Below, piece by piece: positions 53,056 to 61,783 of a stretch of DNA of 64,000 bases. A program made the translations under genes and the position numbers. Source of the stretch: Pseudomonadota bacterium (GTDB lineage: Bacteria; Pseudomonadota; Alphaproteobacteria; Rhizobiales; Hyphomicrobiaceae); contig JAFAFW010000037.1 of assembly GCA_023423275.1 (NCBI GenBank), positions 99,085 to 163,084 on the forward strand, read 5' to 3'. How positions within the stretch are numbered: position 1 is the first letter of the stretch; the number at the start of each line of letters is the position of its first letter. The notes beneath the pieces are model-generated. The model was not told the DNA's origin, made no database searches, and worked only from the letters and a program-made list of their open reading frames with translations.

Positions 53056-53973
53056 TTACGGTCCTTTGCCCAGCCATGCGAATGCGAAACAGACCGCCAG
53101 CATCAGCAGAGCGGCCTGCGACGGCCGATCGCGCAGCAGAAATTTGACGGGGTCGTCGTTCATCTCGCCGCGGACCGTGACCAACCAGATGCGGCCGACG
53201 ATCAAGAACACCAGCGGCGGGAAGCCCCACAGAAACAGCGTATTGCCGTAGAAGCTCTGCCGGAACGCATCCTCGATGATGTAGAGCACCATGATAAGGA
53301 CGGCCCCAAGTCCCGCCGCCACGCCGACAGCCAGCACCAGCGGCGTGTCTTCAGCGCGATACCCACGCCCGGCGACAACCTCGCCACGGCCGACCTCGGA
53401 CCGGACAAGTTCCGTATAGCGCTTCGCAAACGTCAGCGACGAGAACAGGAAAAGTGAGAACACGAACAGCCACGACGACGGCGGCACGTCGGCTGCCGCA
53501 ACGCCGAGAGCCAGACGCAAGCTGAACAGGATCGCAAGCACCAACCCGTCGACAAGCGGGATGCGCTTCAAACCGAGCGAATAAGCCAAGGTCAGCACGA
53601 CGTACGCCAACAGAACAGCGACGGCGACCCACGATACGCTTGCCGCGATACCAAATCCTGCGATCAATCCAAGTGTTGCCGCGATCGCAGCCGTCGAAAC
53701 CGGCAGACGTCCGGCTGCAATGGGACGCTCACGCTTCGACCAGTGGCGGCGATCGTCGGGAGCATCGACAATATCGTTGATGAGATAGGTTGCCGAGGCG
53801 ACCAGACCGAGCGCGACGAACGCCGTCAGCGTCGAGACAACAATCGGCGCTTCATCAAGGCGCCCCCCGAGCATTGCCGGCGCAAACACCAGAACGTTCT
53901 TCGTCCATTGATGCAAACGAAGGCTTGCGCCGATTTCCCGGAGCAGTGACCACCAGGTGTGTCCGATCCTCAT
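53056..53973 (-). CDS. UbiA-family prenyltransferase (decaprenyl-phosphate phosphoribosyltransferase-like)
   Basis: A 305-residue membrane enzyme with about eight helices. The Asp-rich motifs are ATYLINDIVDAPDDRRHWSK with RPIAAG, and the second around YSLGLKRIPLVDGLVLA. The N-terminal LRLHQWTKNVLVFAPAMLGG is the characteristic start of the group that transfers phosphoribose to decaprenyl phosphate, rather than of ubiquinone or heme UbiA enzymes. It overlaps the polytopic membrane-protein gene by four bases, suggesting that the pair works on a lipid-linked pentose. Confidence 0.85.
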   Translation of the reverse strand: MRIGHTWWSLLREIGASLRLHQWTKNVLVFAPAMLGGRLDEAPIVVSTLTAFVALGLVASATYLINDIVDAPDDRRHWSKRERPIAAGRLPVSTAAIAATLGLIAGFGIAASVSWVAVAVLLAYVVLTLAYSLGLKRIPLVDGLVLAILFSLRLALGVAAADVPPSSWLFVFSLFLFSSLTFAKRYTELVRSEVGRGEVVAGRGYRAEDTPLVLAVGVAAGLGAVLIMVLYIIEDAFRQSFYGNTLFLWGFPPLVFLIVGRIWLVTVRGEMNDDPVKFLLRDRPSQAALLMLAVCFAFAWLGKGP

Positions 53974-55340
53974 AATTGCTGGTCGTCACGCATGCCGATC
54001 TCGTCGGGATCAGGAATGAGAATGAAACTGCCGTTGGCTATCAGCAAGCCAAGCAGCAAGGCAATCAGGACAAGCCGCTTTGCAGGAAACGTCGACGCCA
54101 TAAACGGAATCGCGATGATCAGGAGATGCGCCAGGGTGACCGCAGGACTGAACAGCAACGGTTCAGGTGGATTGAACACGAAAAAGAAAGCCCCCCGCAC
54201 GACCGTGTAAGCCACCAAGCCGAGCAGAATGCCTTTGTCGCTATCGCGATTGCCCGTTCCCAGCCAATCACCCCGAAATAGCGTCCGCGCACACACGGCA
54301 ATGATGATGGCAAGGGCAATTGCAGGCACGACTGTCGCGGGCAGAAGGACATAGTTCAGCAGCGAAGGCTCGAAATAGCCGCTGTAGAATTCGCCGAGCG
54401 GAACACCATAATCGGCACGGGGGGTGGGTGCAGAAATATTGAAGAACAGCCAATTGTTCAAAAACGCGTAGAGTTCAGGCCAGCCGTGTGCATTTCGGGT
54501 GACATAGTAAAGCAGCATGCCGACGTGCGACGCGCCCTCATGATCCGTGGCGCTCGCCGCGAACCAGACTCTGAAGACCGTCTCCAGGACCAGAAGGGAC
54601 ATTGGAGCAGCAAGGGCGTGCAGGACGATCCAGATTTGATTCCGCGGATCCCAACCACGCCGCACCAACGCATCGACAGCCGGGATGATGACGAGGAAGC
54701 CAGAAACAATTTCATTGAGGCACGCGATGGCCAAAATGACCGTCAAGCCAATGGCCCCACTAGGGGACCAGTTCTCGCGCAATCTCAGATAACCAGCGAT
54801 GTAGATCGTCGCCAGCGTGGCGGTGATGATCTTCGATTCCTCGATGCTTGAGAAATACCAGATCCCCAGCGAAGCAGCATAGATCATCCCGAACAGGGCC
54901 GCGTAGCTCTTCGACATCACCCGTGAGAACGCAAGCGTCGCTGCGAAGACGCCGACGGCTCCGATCGCTGCAAACAGAGCCTTCAGCAGCACGGCAGGAC
55001 TGAGTAACGCCGTCAACGGCTTCACCAACGCCATCCACGTCGCGATCAATGCGATCGTCGTCGGATGGAAACGTGCCAGGCGGCTGAGGGACTCGTTCCC
55101 GGCAACGCGAGCCCAGACATCGCCCCCGGTCAGCGCCGCGTACGACCAGGTATCAGCACCGAAGTGGGTGGTCGCATCACGTGCCTCGAGGATCACGGCC
55201 GAGAGCCAGTAAAGTCCAAACGATGCAAACGCGATCAGAACGAACGCGAGCTGCCAGCCACGCTTCTCCGAAAATAAGGTCAGGGTTTCTCGCGGGCGCG
55301 AGAGACTGACGTCAACCGGGTCGTCATAGGTGTCTTTCAT
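53970..55340 (-). CDS. Polytopic membrane protein (possible glycosyltransferase)
   Basis: A 456-residue protein with about 10-12 hydrophobic segments and no clear family. The first periplasmic loop has ATTHFGADTWSYAALTGGDV, with acidic residues, followed by ARFHPTTIALIATWMA. This arrangement resembles GT-C/GT39-like lipid-linked sugar transferases but lacks a motif that I can call. It is co-translated with the UbiA-like protein that may make decaprenyl-phosphoribose, so use of a lipid-linked pentose donor is a reasonable guess. Confidence 0.6.
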   Translation of the reverse strand: MKDTYDDPVDVSLSRPRETLTLFSEKRGWQLAFVLIAFASFGLYWLSAVILEARDATTHFGADTWSYAALTGGDVWARVAGNESLSRLARFHPTTIALIATWMALVKPLTALLSPAVLLKALFAAIGAVGVFAATLAFSRVMSKSYAALFGMIYAASLGIWYFSSIEESKIITATLATIYIAGYLRLRENWSPSGAIGLTVILAIACLNEIVSGFLVIIPAVDALVRRGWDPRNQIWIVLHALAAPMSLLVLETVFRVWFAASATDHEGASHVGMLLYYVTRNAHGWPELYAFLNNWLFFNISAPTPRADYGVPLGEFYSGYFEPSLLNYVLLPATVVPAIALAIIIAVCARTLFRGDWLGTGNRDSDKGILLGLVAYTVVRGAFFFVFNPPEPLLFSPAVTLAHLLIIAIPFMASTFPAKRLVLIALLLGLLIANGSFILIPDPDEIGMRDDQQL

Positions 55341-55656
55341 GGGGTACTATCTGTGACGACGATTGACGCTCGCGGGCAAACTCAAGGCGCGGCAGCGCCG
55401 CTCCGCCGGACAATTCACAGTCGACCGCCGCCATGAATGCGTCATAGGCGCACCCCTTCTCACCCGTCGGCCTACCATCTTCGCAAAAGCCTGTTAGATC
55501 AACTCCTTACAGCGCTGGCCCTACTCCCTACAGCTTAGCCAAGGCTAGCCTGTGCCACATCAGCATCAGTAACACACGGATATGAACACAAGCTGACTTG
55601 AGCGCGACGGCTTGGCGGTCATCCCGGCCTGACCGCCCTACGCCATTCGCGCGGGG
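55341..55656. other. Intergenic region without recognisable genes
   Basis: About 316 bases between the polytopic membrane protein start and the class II aldolase-like stop. No convincing coding frame, RNA gene or strong hairpin is seen. Confidence 0.5.
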
Positions 55657-56397
55657 TTACGATGCGTAGCTCGGATCTTCCTCGTCCAGCATCGCCTTCA
55701 GTGCATCGAAATGAAGATCGGCGTTGACCGTGAAGCGGGCGAACTGATCGTGCGTCATCTGCGCCATCTCATCGGACATGACATGGAGCGGGCGTCCAGT
55801 CTGCATGGCCAGCACCTGCACCTGCGCGGCACGCTCAAGGTAGTAAAAATCATCGAACGCCTGCGCGATGGTTTCTCCCACCACGACGACTCCATGGTTG
55901 GCAAGGAACAGGATGCGCTTGTCGCCCATCACCTCGGCCATGCGATCACCCTCGTTAATATCAACCGCGACGCCGCCGAAATCGTCGTCGTAGGCGATGT
56001 CGCCGTAGAAGCGGGCCGCATTCTGGTGCACCATTTCTAGGCGGCCGCCCTTGATGGCTGTGATTGCCGTTGAGTATGGAGCATGCAGATGCAGCACCAC
56101 CTTCGCACGAGGGTGCCGCAGGTGGACGCGTGTATGGATGGAGTGTCCGGTGGTCGGGGGGCGCCCCGTGCCTTCGAGCGTCTTGCCTTCCTCATCCATC
56201 AGAATGATGGAACTGGCCCTCATGCGGGCAAAATGCAAACCTTTCGGGTTGATCAGGAAACGTCGCCCCGGCAGCATGACGGAAAAATGGTTGCAGACCC
56301 CCTCGTGCATGTCGAGGCGTTCGGCCATCCGGAAGGCAGCGGCCAAATCGATGCGGGCCTCGATGGTCTCCTGCTCGTTTGTTCTGGGCGTGGACAT
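55657..56397 (-). CDS. Class II aldolase/adducin-domain protein
   Basis: A 246-residue protein. Zinc ligands are seen in VVLHLHAPYSTAI (His-x-His near residue 104) and LFLANHGVVVVGETIAQAFD (His near 167). CNHFSVMLPGRRFLINPKG is the substrate loop. In fuculose aldolase the catalytic glutamate follows a PSSE segment; here the aligned part is RPPTTGH, so the glutamate is missing and aldol cleavage is doubtful. Decarboxylase or hydratase-type activity is possible. It lies downstream of the IclR gene (on the minus strand) next to the hydantoinase locus. Confidence 0.85.
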   Translation of the reverse strand: MSTPRTNEQETIEARIDLAAAFRMAERLDMHEGVCNHFSVMLPGRRFLINPKGLHFARMRASSIILMDEEGKTLEGTGRPPTTGHSIHTRVHLRHPRAKVVLHLHAPYSTAITAIKGGRLEMVHQNAARFYGDIAYDDDFGGVAVDINEGDRMAEVMGDKRILFLANHGVVVVGETIAQAFDDFYYLERAAQVQVLAMQTGRPLHVMSDEMAQMTHDQFARFTVNADLHFDALKAMLDEEDPSYAS

Positions 56398-56520
56398 CGC
56401 GGATCATCCTGTTGCATGTGAAAGATCACTCGGAGCCTGATACGATACCCGAGATGATCGCAGGATGCCTACGCCCCATGTTCCTGCCGCTTCGAGGATC
56501 GGGCATGACAGCGATAAGCA

Positions 56521-56715
56521 GTGGCCGATCGCGCTTCCGGATTACTCCGCGGCAACGACCGGATCCTCGATGCTCCCCTGACCGCCGAGCACTGGTGCGA
56601 AACCCAGCCAATCGAAAATCGAGAGCGATGTTCTGGTTTCGAAATTGCACCGGCTTGGCGCGACGGATTGCGCAAGGTCATCGCGGAGGGCCGTCCTTGG
56701 GATGAAATCCGGTAG
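56521..56715 (+). CDS. Small hypothetical ORF or gene remnant
   Basis: A 64-codon GTG-initiated frame in the 343-base gap between two minus-strand genes. Codon use looks coding-like, and the C-terminal half reads like the end of a folded protein (GFEIAPAWRDGLRKVIAEGR followed by PWDEIR). No ribosome site of note and no family recognised. It could be the last fragment of a deleted gene. Low confidence. Confidence 0.25.
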   Translation: MADRASGLLRGNDRILDAPLTAEHWCETQPIENRERCSGFEIAPAWRDGLRKVIAEGRPWDEIR

Positions 56716-56740
56716 CCGGGCAAAGCCACTTTTGTTCCGG

Positions 56741-57541
56741 TCAAATGTCCCGAATTTCATGATCGATATCGACGTTCGCGAAATGAAATTCCGCCCAATA
56801 ATCATCGCCGAGCTGCTTGCCGATTTCCGCCGCTTCCTCACGAATGCGCAAGGAGATCCTCGAACGTATTTCCGCATCGACATCGGCAATCGGATAAGCC
56901 AGGGAAATAGCCAGGAACTCATTTCTGCTTGGATCGCAAACGGCGGTTGCTGCTGTCGCCACGCCACGTGTTGCAGCATTCGTAACGAAGCACCCGCCCT
57001 CCCGCCGCACCCGCGCCAGTTTCTGCGACAGCCTATTCGGTGATGGTGCTCCATCTCCACCGTGTAGGGCAACGATATCCAGCGCCTCGCTCTCGGGAAG
57101 GCGCGAAAGAAGCACCCATCCGCCGGCCGATTGCAGCAATGGAGCACGCTGCCCGACATCCCACATCAGCAGCGCCGGATGACTGCCATGGCGGCGGCGA
57201 ATGATCAAAAGTTGGCTATCGGCAATCATGCCGATGTAGCACACGAACCCGAATTCCTGGATGAGCCGTTCGGCTGCGTTTTCAACGAGATCCAGCAAGC
57301 CGCGCCGCGTCAGAGACAATTCTCCCAGCTTGCGCGCGAGTGGGCCTGCGACATAGCCCATTCCATTCACTTCGCGGGCGAGAAGACCGTTTTCGGCCAT
57401 CGTTTTTAGCAGCCGCGAAACGGAGCTTTTCGGCAGGTCCAAACTTCGACCGACCTCCCCGACCCGCAGAACCGGGTTTTGCCGATCCAGCAGATTCAGA
57501 ATTTGCAGGGCGTTCCCGAGCGAGCTCACAGCATGTCCCAT
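56741..57541 (-). CDS. IclR-family transcriptional regulator (hydantoinase locus)
   Basis: About 266 residues beginning MGHAVSSLGNALQILNLLDR. The helix-turn-helix is LRVGEVGRSLDLPKSSVSRL. The C-terminal effector domain has LLQSAGGWVLLSRLPESEAL and ATAVCDPSRNEFLAISLAYP. The frame stays open upstream to 57838, but that part would overlap the hyuA gene and lacks family similarity, so start 57541 is used. It diverges from hyuA, with an imperfect 30-base palindrome spanning the start region. It probably controls the hydantoinase operon. Confidence 0.88.
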   Translation of the reverse strand: MGHAVSSLGNALQILNLLDRQNPVLRVGEVGRSLDLPKSSVSRLLKTMAENGLLAREVNGMGYVAGPLARKLGELSLTRRGLLDLVENAAERLIQEFGFVCYIGMIADSQLLIIRRRHGSHPALLMWDVGQRAPLLQSAGGWVLLSRLPESEALDIVALHGGDGAPSPNRLSQKLARVRREGGCFVTNAATRGVATAATAVCDPSRNEFLAISLAYPIADVDAEIRSRISLRIREEAAEIGKQLGDDYWAEFHFANVDIDHEIRDI

Positions 57542-57567
57542 ATATGACAACACGTTGACAACTATGG
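57538..57567. promoter_or_regulatory. Imperfect palindrome, probable IclR operator
   Basis: Thirty bases starting CCATATATGACAAC and ending GTTGACAACTATGG match their reverse complement over most positions around a CAAC/GTTG core. They cover the IclR start codon and lie 31 bases before hyuA. A site for autoregulation and control of hyuAB is inferred. Confidence 0.45.
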
Positions 57568-57598
57568 AACCTGTTTCTAGCCTGAGGTCAAGCCCGCA

Positions 57599-59686
57599 AT
57601 GCGCGGACGCGGACATCAGCCACATGAGGTGAAGGACTTGTTCAGGATCGGCGTGGACATCGGCGGGACATTTACGGACTTCGCCATCTGGAAGGACGAA
57701 GGTGACGGGTACGTTGCCATTGGCAGCCACAAGGCGCCCACCTCGCGACCGAACTTCGCTGAAGCGGTCATGACCGGCATCGACGATCTCGTGAAGCTGC
57801 ACGGGATCGATGCCAAAAGCCCGATTCTGGTCATCCACGGCACGACCGTGAGCACCAACGCGGTGATCGAGCGGTCACAGTCGAACGTGGCCCTCATCAC
57901 AACACAGGGCTATCGCGACCTCCTGCGCATCGCGCGCCTGCGTCTCGACAAACCGGTCGACATCTTCAATCGCCGGACGACACCATTGGTGCCGCGCGAG
58001 AGCGTATTCGATATCAAGGAGCGCCTTCTCGCTGACGGCTCGGTCGACACGCCTCTTGATGAGAAGGAACTCCTGGCCGCGATGCAGAAGATTTCCAACC
58101 AGGGCATCACCGGAGTCGGCATCTGTTTCCTGCATTCGCACCGCAATCCCGTCCACGAAGCGCGTGCGGCGGAGCTGGCGCGCAAGCATTTCCCCAACAT
58201 CGAGATCATGGCCTCGCATGAGGTTTGGCCGCAGCAGTCCGAGTATGAGCGGGCGATGCTGACGCTGCTGAACGTCTACGTGAAACCGTTGATGGAAGGC
58301 TATCTTAGCCAGATCGACGATTTTCTCGCCAAGAAGTATCCGAACGCGAAACTCTACATCACGAAGTCCAACGGCGGCATGATGTCGGCGACAGAGGCGC
58401 GGCGCCTGCCGATCCATACGCTTCTGTCGGGGCCGGCCGCCGGTGTTACGGCCGCGCAAACACTCGGCTCGTTCCTGGAACTCGACCAGATCCTGACGTT
58501 CGACATGGGCGGTACGTCGACCGACGTTTCGCTGATCGATGGCGGACGTCCGATGATCACCGGACACGCCGAAGTCGGCGACTTCCCGATCATCATGCCG
58601 GTCACGGCTGTCGAAGCCATGGGCGCGGGCGGCGGCTCGATCGTCTGGCTCGACGGCAATGTCATGAAAGTCGGGCCTCGCAGCGCGGGCTCGAAGCCTG
58701 GGCCGGCCTGCTACGGCCTTGGCGGCAAGGAACCGACGCTGTCGGACGCCTATCTGATCACGAACTTCCTGTCACCCAAGGGTCTTCTGGGCGGTCAGAT
58801 GAAACTTGATCGGGCCCTTGCAGAAAAGGCGTTCAAGCCAATCGCCGACAAGCTCGGCATGGACATCGTCACTGTTGCCGAGAGCGCGATCAACGTCGCG
58901 ACCTCCAATATGCTTGCCAAGATCACACCGTTCCTCGCGCGTCTGGGTGTCGGTGCAGCCGACCTGACTTTGATGATCTTCGGCGGCGCGGGCGGCGTCC
59001 ACGGGCCTATCCTCGCGGATGAGGTCGGCATCTCGCGGATGATCGTCCCGCGCATTCCCTCGGTGTTCTGCGCATTCGGCGGCGTCGTGTCCGACCTGGT
59101 TCACGATGCCGTGCGCAGCGTCAACGGCATCGCTCCGAACTTTGACGAGATCTCCGCGATCTACAAGGAGCTGGCCGAAGACGGCAAAGCCTGGATCGGA
59201 GAGCAAAGCCTCGAGGGGCAGGTGAAGTCAGTCGACCAGTCCTATCTCGCGGATATGCGCTACGCGGCGCAGTCCTTCACAATCACGATCGATGTCACGT
59301 CGATGTTTGCTGACGGCAAAGGTGGCATGGAAGCCGTGCTCGCCGCCTTCCACGCCGAGCATGATCGTCTTTTCGGCCACGAAAACGTGCATGCTCCGGT
59401 CGCCTTCGACACGCTCCGCGTTCGTACGCATGGCGTTCAAGCGAAGCCATCGGCAGCACCAATGGCGGTTGACGGCAAGACGGTCGAGCCCGACGAACGC
59501 CGCAAAGTCCGCATCGACGGCGAATGGATCGAAGACGTGCCGATCTACGCTTGGCGCGATCTCACCCCGGGCTGGTCGACCCAAGGCCCCGCCATCATCC
59601 AACAGGATCTTGCCACGATCCTCGTCCCTGCCGCTTACACCGCTTCTCTTGGCAAGCTGGGCGACCTCGAACTCGTGAAAGGCTGA
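57599..59686 (+). CDS. hyuA: Hydantoinase/oxoprolinase subunit A (HyuA)
   Basis: A 695-residue ATP-binding subunit. RIGVDIGGTFTDFAIW gives the ASKHA phosphate-1 motif, GTTVSTNAVIERSQ lies near residue 82, LTFDMGGTSTDVSLIDGG near 300 is phosphate-2, and FGGAGGVHGP lies near 465. It phosphorylates a cyclic amide or lactam to drive ring opening by HyuB. The start ATG 57599 has GAGG eleven bases upstream; GTG 57629 or TTG 57638 are alternatives nearer the first motif. Six bases separate its stop from the hyuB ATG. Confidence 0.92.
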   Translation: MRGRGHQPHEVKDLFRIGVDIGGTFTDFAIWKDEGDGYVAIGSHKAPTSRPNFAEAVMTGIDDLVKLHGIDAKSPILVIHGTTVSTNAVIERSQSNVALITTQGYRDLLRIARLRLDKPVDIFNRRTTPLVPRESVFDIKERLLADGSVDTPLDEKELLAAMQKISNQGITGVGICFLHSHRNPVHEARAAELARKHFPNIEIMASHEVWPQQSEYERAMLTLLNVYVKPLMEGYLSQIDDFLAKKYPNAKLYITKSNGGMMSATEARRLPIHTLLSGPAAGVTAAQTLGSFLELDQILTFDMGGTSTDVSLIDGGRPMITGHAEVGDFPIIMPVTAVEAMGAGGGSIVWLDGNVMKVGPRSAGSKPGPACYGLGGKEPTLSDAYLITNFLSPKGLLGGQMKLDRALAEKAFKPIADKLGMDIVTVAESAINVATSNMLAKITPFLARLGVGAADLTLMIFGGAGGVHGPILADEVGISRMIVPRIPSVFCAFGGVVSDLVHDAVRSVNGIAPNFDEISAIYKELAEDGKAWIGEQSLEGQVKSVDQSYLADMRYAAQSFTITIDVTSMFADGKGGMEAVLAAFHAEHDRLFGHENVHAPVAFDTLRVRTHGVQAKPSAAPMAVDGKTVEPDERRKVRIDGEWIEDVPIYAWRDLTPGWSTQGPAIIQQDLATILVPAAYTASLGKLGDLELVKG

Positions 59687-59692
59687 ATCCAC

Positions 59693-61690
59693 ATGACCGC
59701 AGCACCGACTTTCGACATGGATCCGATCCAGACCGAGATCATGAAGAACCGTTTCTCGGCCATCGCCGAAGAAGCCTCCACCGTCGCGATGCGCACCGCG
59801 CACACGACCTTCGTCAAGCAGACGCAGGACTTCCAGGTCGCGGTGGCCAATCTGGACGGCTATTTCTTTGCCTTCCCGATGCTGTCCGGCGTGGTCTCCG
59901 GCGGCGGCCAGACGATGTTTGGCCTGGTGAAGGGCTTCAACTTCGATGAACTCGAACCGGGCGATGTGATCGTCTCGAACTGCCCATTCAGCACCGGCGG
60001 CCTCGTCACGCACCAGATGGACATCCATATGGCGCGTCCGATCTTCGTCGACGGCAAGCTGACCGCCTTCGCCTGGGCCTTTATTCACGCGTCCGACATC
60101 GGCGGCGCGGTTCCCGGAAGCATCTCGCCTGATCTTTATGAGTGCTTCCAGGAGGGGTTCCGCATTCGGCCGTCAAAACTCGTCAAGGCTGGCGTCCTGA
60201 ACGAAGACCTCGCCAACGTCATCAAGGACAATTCACGCATCAGCGACGCGATCTGGGGCGACCTTGAAGCGCTTATGGCCGCGATGCGTCTGCTTGATCG
60301 CCGTATCAACGAGATCTGCGCCAAGGTCGGCATGGATACCTTCAAGCGCGGTGTCCGTGACGTCATGGCCTATGCGGAGATGAAGGCCCGGCGCGTTATC
60401 TCCAACATGAAGGACGGCACCTACACGTTCGCCGACTACCTCGAAGGCAACGATGCGAAAGAAGCCGTTCACATCCATTGCAAACTCACCATCAAGGGTG
60501 ATCAGGCGGAGATCGACTACACCGGCAGCTCTCCGCAGATCCATGGCGCCTTCAACTTCTCGACCGGCAGCCGGACTCATCCGTTCCTGTGTCTCGGCTT
60601 AACCAACTTCATCCAGACCATGGAGCCGGACATCCCGCTGAACGGTGGATTCATGCGTCCCGTAAAGGGCTTCGCGCCCTCCGGCACGATCATGAATGCC
60701 GAGTTCCCTGCGGCAATGGGCAATCGCTACGTCGCGGTCATGCGTACCTATGATGCGCTGATGGGGTGCATCAATCAGGCGCTACCTGATGGCATCGTGG
60801 CATGCGGCGCCGGCCAGGCCGGTATCATCAGCTCCTCGTGGGTCGACCCCAACAGCGGCCGCAACTGCGTGGCCGTGATCGAGCCGTTCTCGGGCGGCTC
60901 GGGCGGCCGCATCAAACTCGATGGCGTGGATGCCAATGACACGATGATTGGCCACCTCAAGAGTACGCCGATCGAGCACGTCGAGGTGGAGACACCTCTC
61001 ATCATTCGCAGTCACGGCCTGCTGCCTGGCCGCTTCGGTCACGGCAAGCACCGCGGCGGCGCTTCCGTATGCATCGAGATCGAGTGCCGGGGCCCGGAAG
61101 CCAAAATCACCGTGCGCGGCCTGGATCGCTTCCACTTCCAGCCGTGGGGCGCCTTCGGTGGCCTGCCCGGCTACAATTCGGAAGTGACCGTGCGTCGCGA
61201 GGACGGCATCGAGGACATCGGTCGCATCAAGGTTCTGACGCTGAACCACAAGGACATGGTGCGGATGGTGTCGTCATCTGGTGGCGGCTTCGGATACCCG
61301 ACGGAGCGCGATCCTCAACTCGTCCTGCGTGACGTGCTCGACGACATGCTGACCGAGCAAGTGGCCGCGGAAATCTACGGCGTGGTGATCACGGATCGCG
61401 CGGTCGACGAACAGAAAACGGCAGCCCTGCGCAAGCAGATGAAGAGCGACGAGAAGGGCTTTTCCGTCAAGCATGGCCCGGCGCGCCGGGCTTATGAAGA
61501 AAAGTGGTCGATTGCCTGCAGCACCACGCTCGCCAACGAGGTCCTGGCGCTGCCACCCGGCTTGCGTCGGATCGCGCTGTCGGAGGTGCGCAAGCAGTGT
61601 GACGCGAGCAAGACGCCGCTCACCGAAGAGGTGGTCGCTGCAGCCGTTGCTGAAGTCGGCAAGCGCTACGGCTCGGCAACCCAACACTAG
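59693..61690 (+). CDS. hyuB: Hydantoinase/oxoprolinase subunit B (HyuB)
   Basis: A 665-residue subunit, longer than many HyuB proteins (around 550-600) because of a C-terminal extension after RDVLDDMLTEQVAAEIYGVV. Family stretches are DPIQTEIMKNRFSAIAEEAS, GDVIVSNCPFSTGGLVTHQM (metal/active site), FNFSTGSRTHPFLC and GSGGRIKLDGVDANDT. It carries out ring opening of the phosphorylated intermediate. It forms the operon with hyuA and is followed by a family 5 binding protein. The natural substrate (hydantoin, oxoproline or other cyclic imide) is unknown. Confidence 0.92.
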   Translation: MTAAPTFDMDPIQTEIMKNRFSAIAEEASTVAMRTAHTTFVKQTQDFQVAVANLDGYFFAFPMLSGVVSGGGQTMFGLVKGFNFDELEPGDVIVSNCPFSTGGLVTHQMDIHMARPIFVDGKLTAFAWAFIHASDIGGAVPGSISPDLYECFQEGFRIRPSKLVKAGVLNEDLANVIKDNSRISDAIWGDLEALMAAMRLLDRRINEICAKVGMDTFKRGVRDVMAYAEMKARRVISNMKDGTYTFADYLEGNDAKEAVHIHCKLTIKGDQAEIDYTGSSPQIHGAFNFSTGSRTHPFLCLGLTNFIQTMEPDIPLNGGFMRPVKGFAPSGTIMNAEFPAAMGNRYVAVMRTYDALMGCINQALPDGIVACGAGQAGIISSSWVDPNSGRNCVAVIEPFSGGSGGRIKLDGVDANDTMIGHLKSTPIEHVEVETPLIIRSHGLLPGRFGHGKHRGGASVCIEIECRGPEAKITVRGLDRFHFQPWGAFGGLPGYNSEVTVRREDGIEDIGRIKVLTLNHKDMVRMVSSSGGGFGYPTERDPQLVLRDVLDDMLTEQVAAEIYGVVITDRAVDEQKTAALRKQMKSDEKGFSVKHGPARRAYEEKWSIACSTTLANEVLALPPGLRRIALSEVRKQCDASKTPLTEEVVAAAVAEVGKRYGSATQH

Positions 61691-61711
61691 AGGTCAGAAG
61701 ATCCAGATGTG

Positions 61712-61742
61712 ATCCACCTCCAGGCTTGATCTGGGGGTGGAT
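61712..61742. other. Hairpin followed by an A-run
   Basis: ATCCACCTCCAG and CTGGGGGTGGAT pair over 12 positions (one G-T) with a 7-base loop, followed by seven adenines on the plus strand. For plus-strand transcripts this is not a classic terminator. It may stabilise hyuAB mRNA or, read from the other strand, terminate minus-strand transcription. Confidence 0.4.
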
Positions 61743-61783
61743 AAAAAAACTCCGTCCACATCACACAATAGGAGAGGTTTGCA

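Noticed and set aside
57542..57838. N-terminal extension of the IclR frame by about 99 codons
   Set aside because: It would run through the hyuA start and the divergent promoter, and has no IclR similarity. The family start fits 57541.
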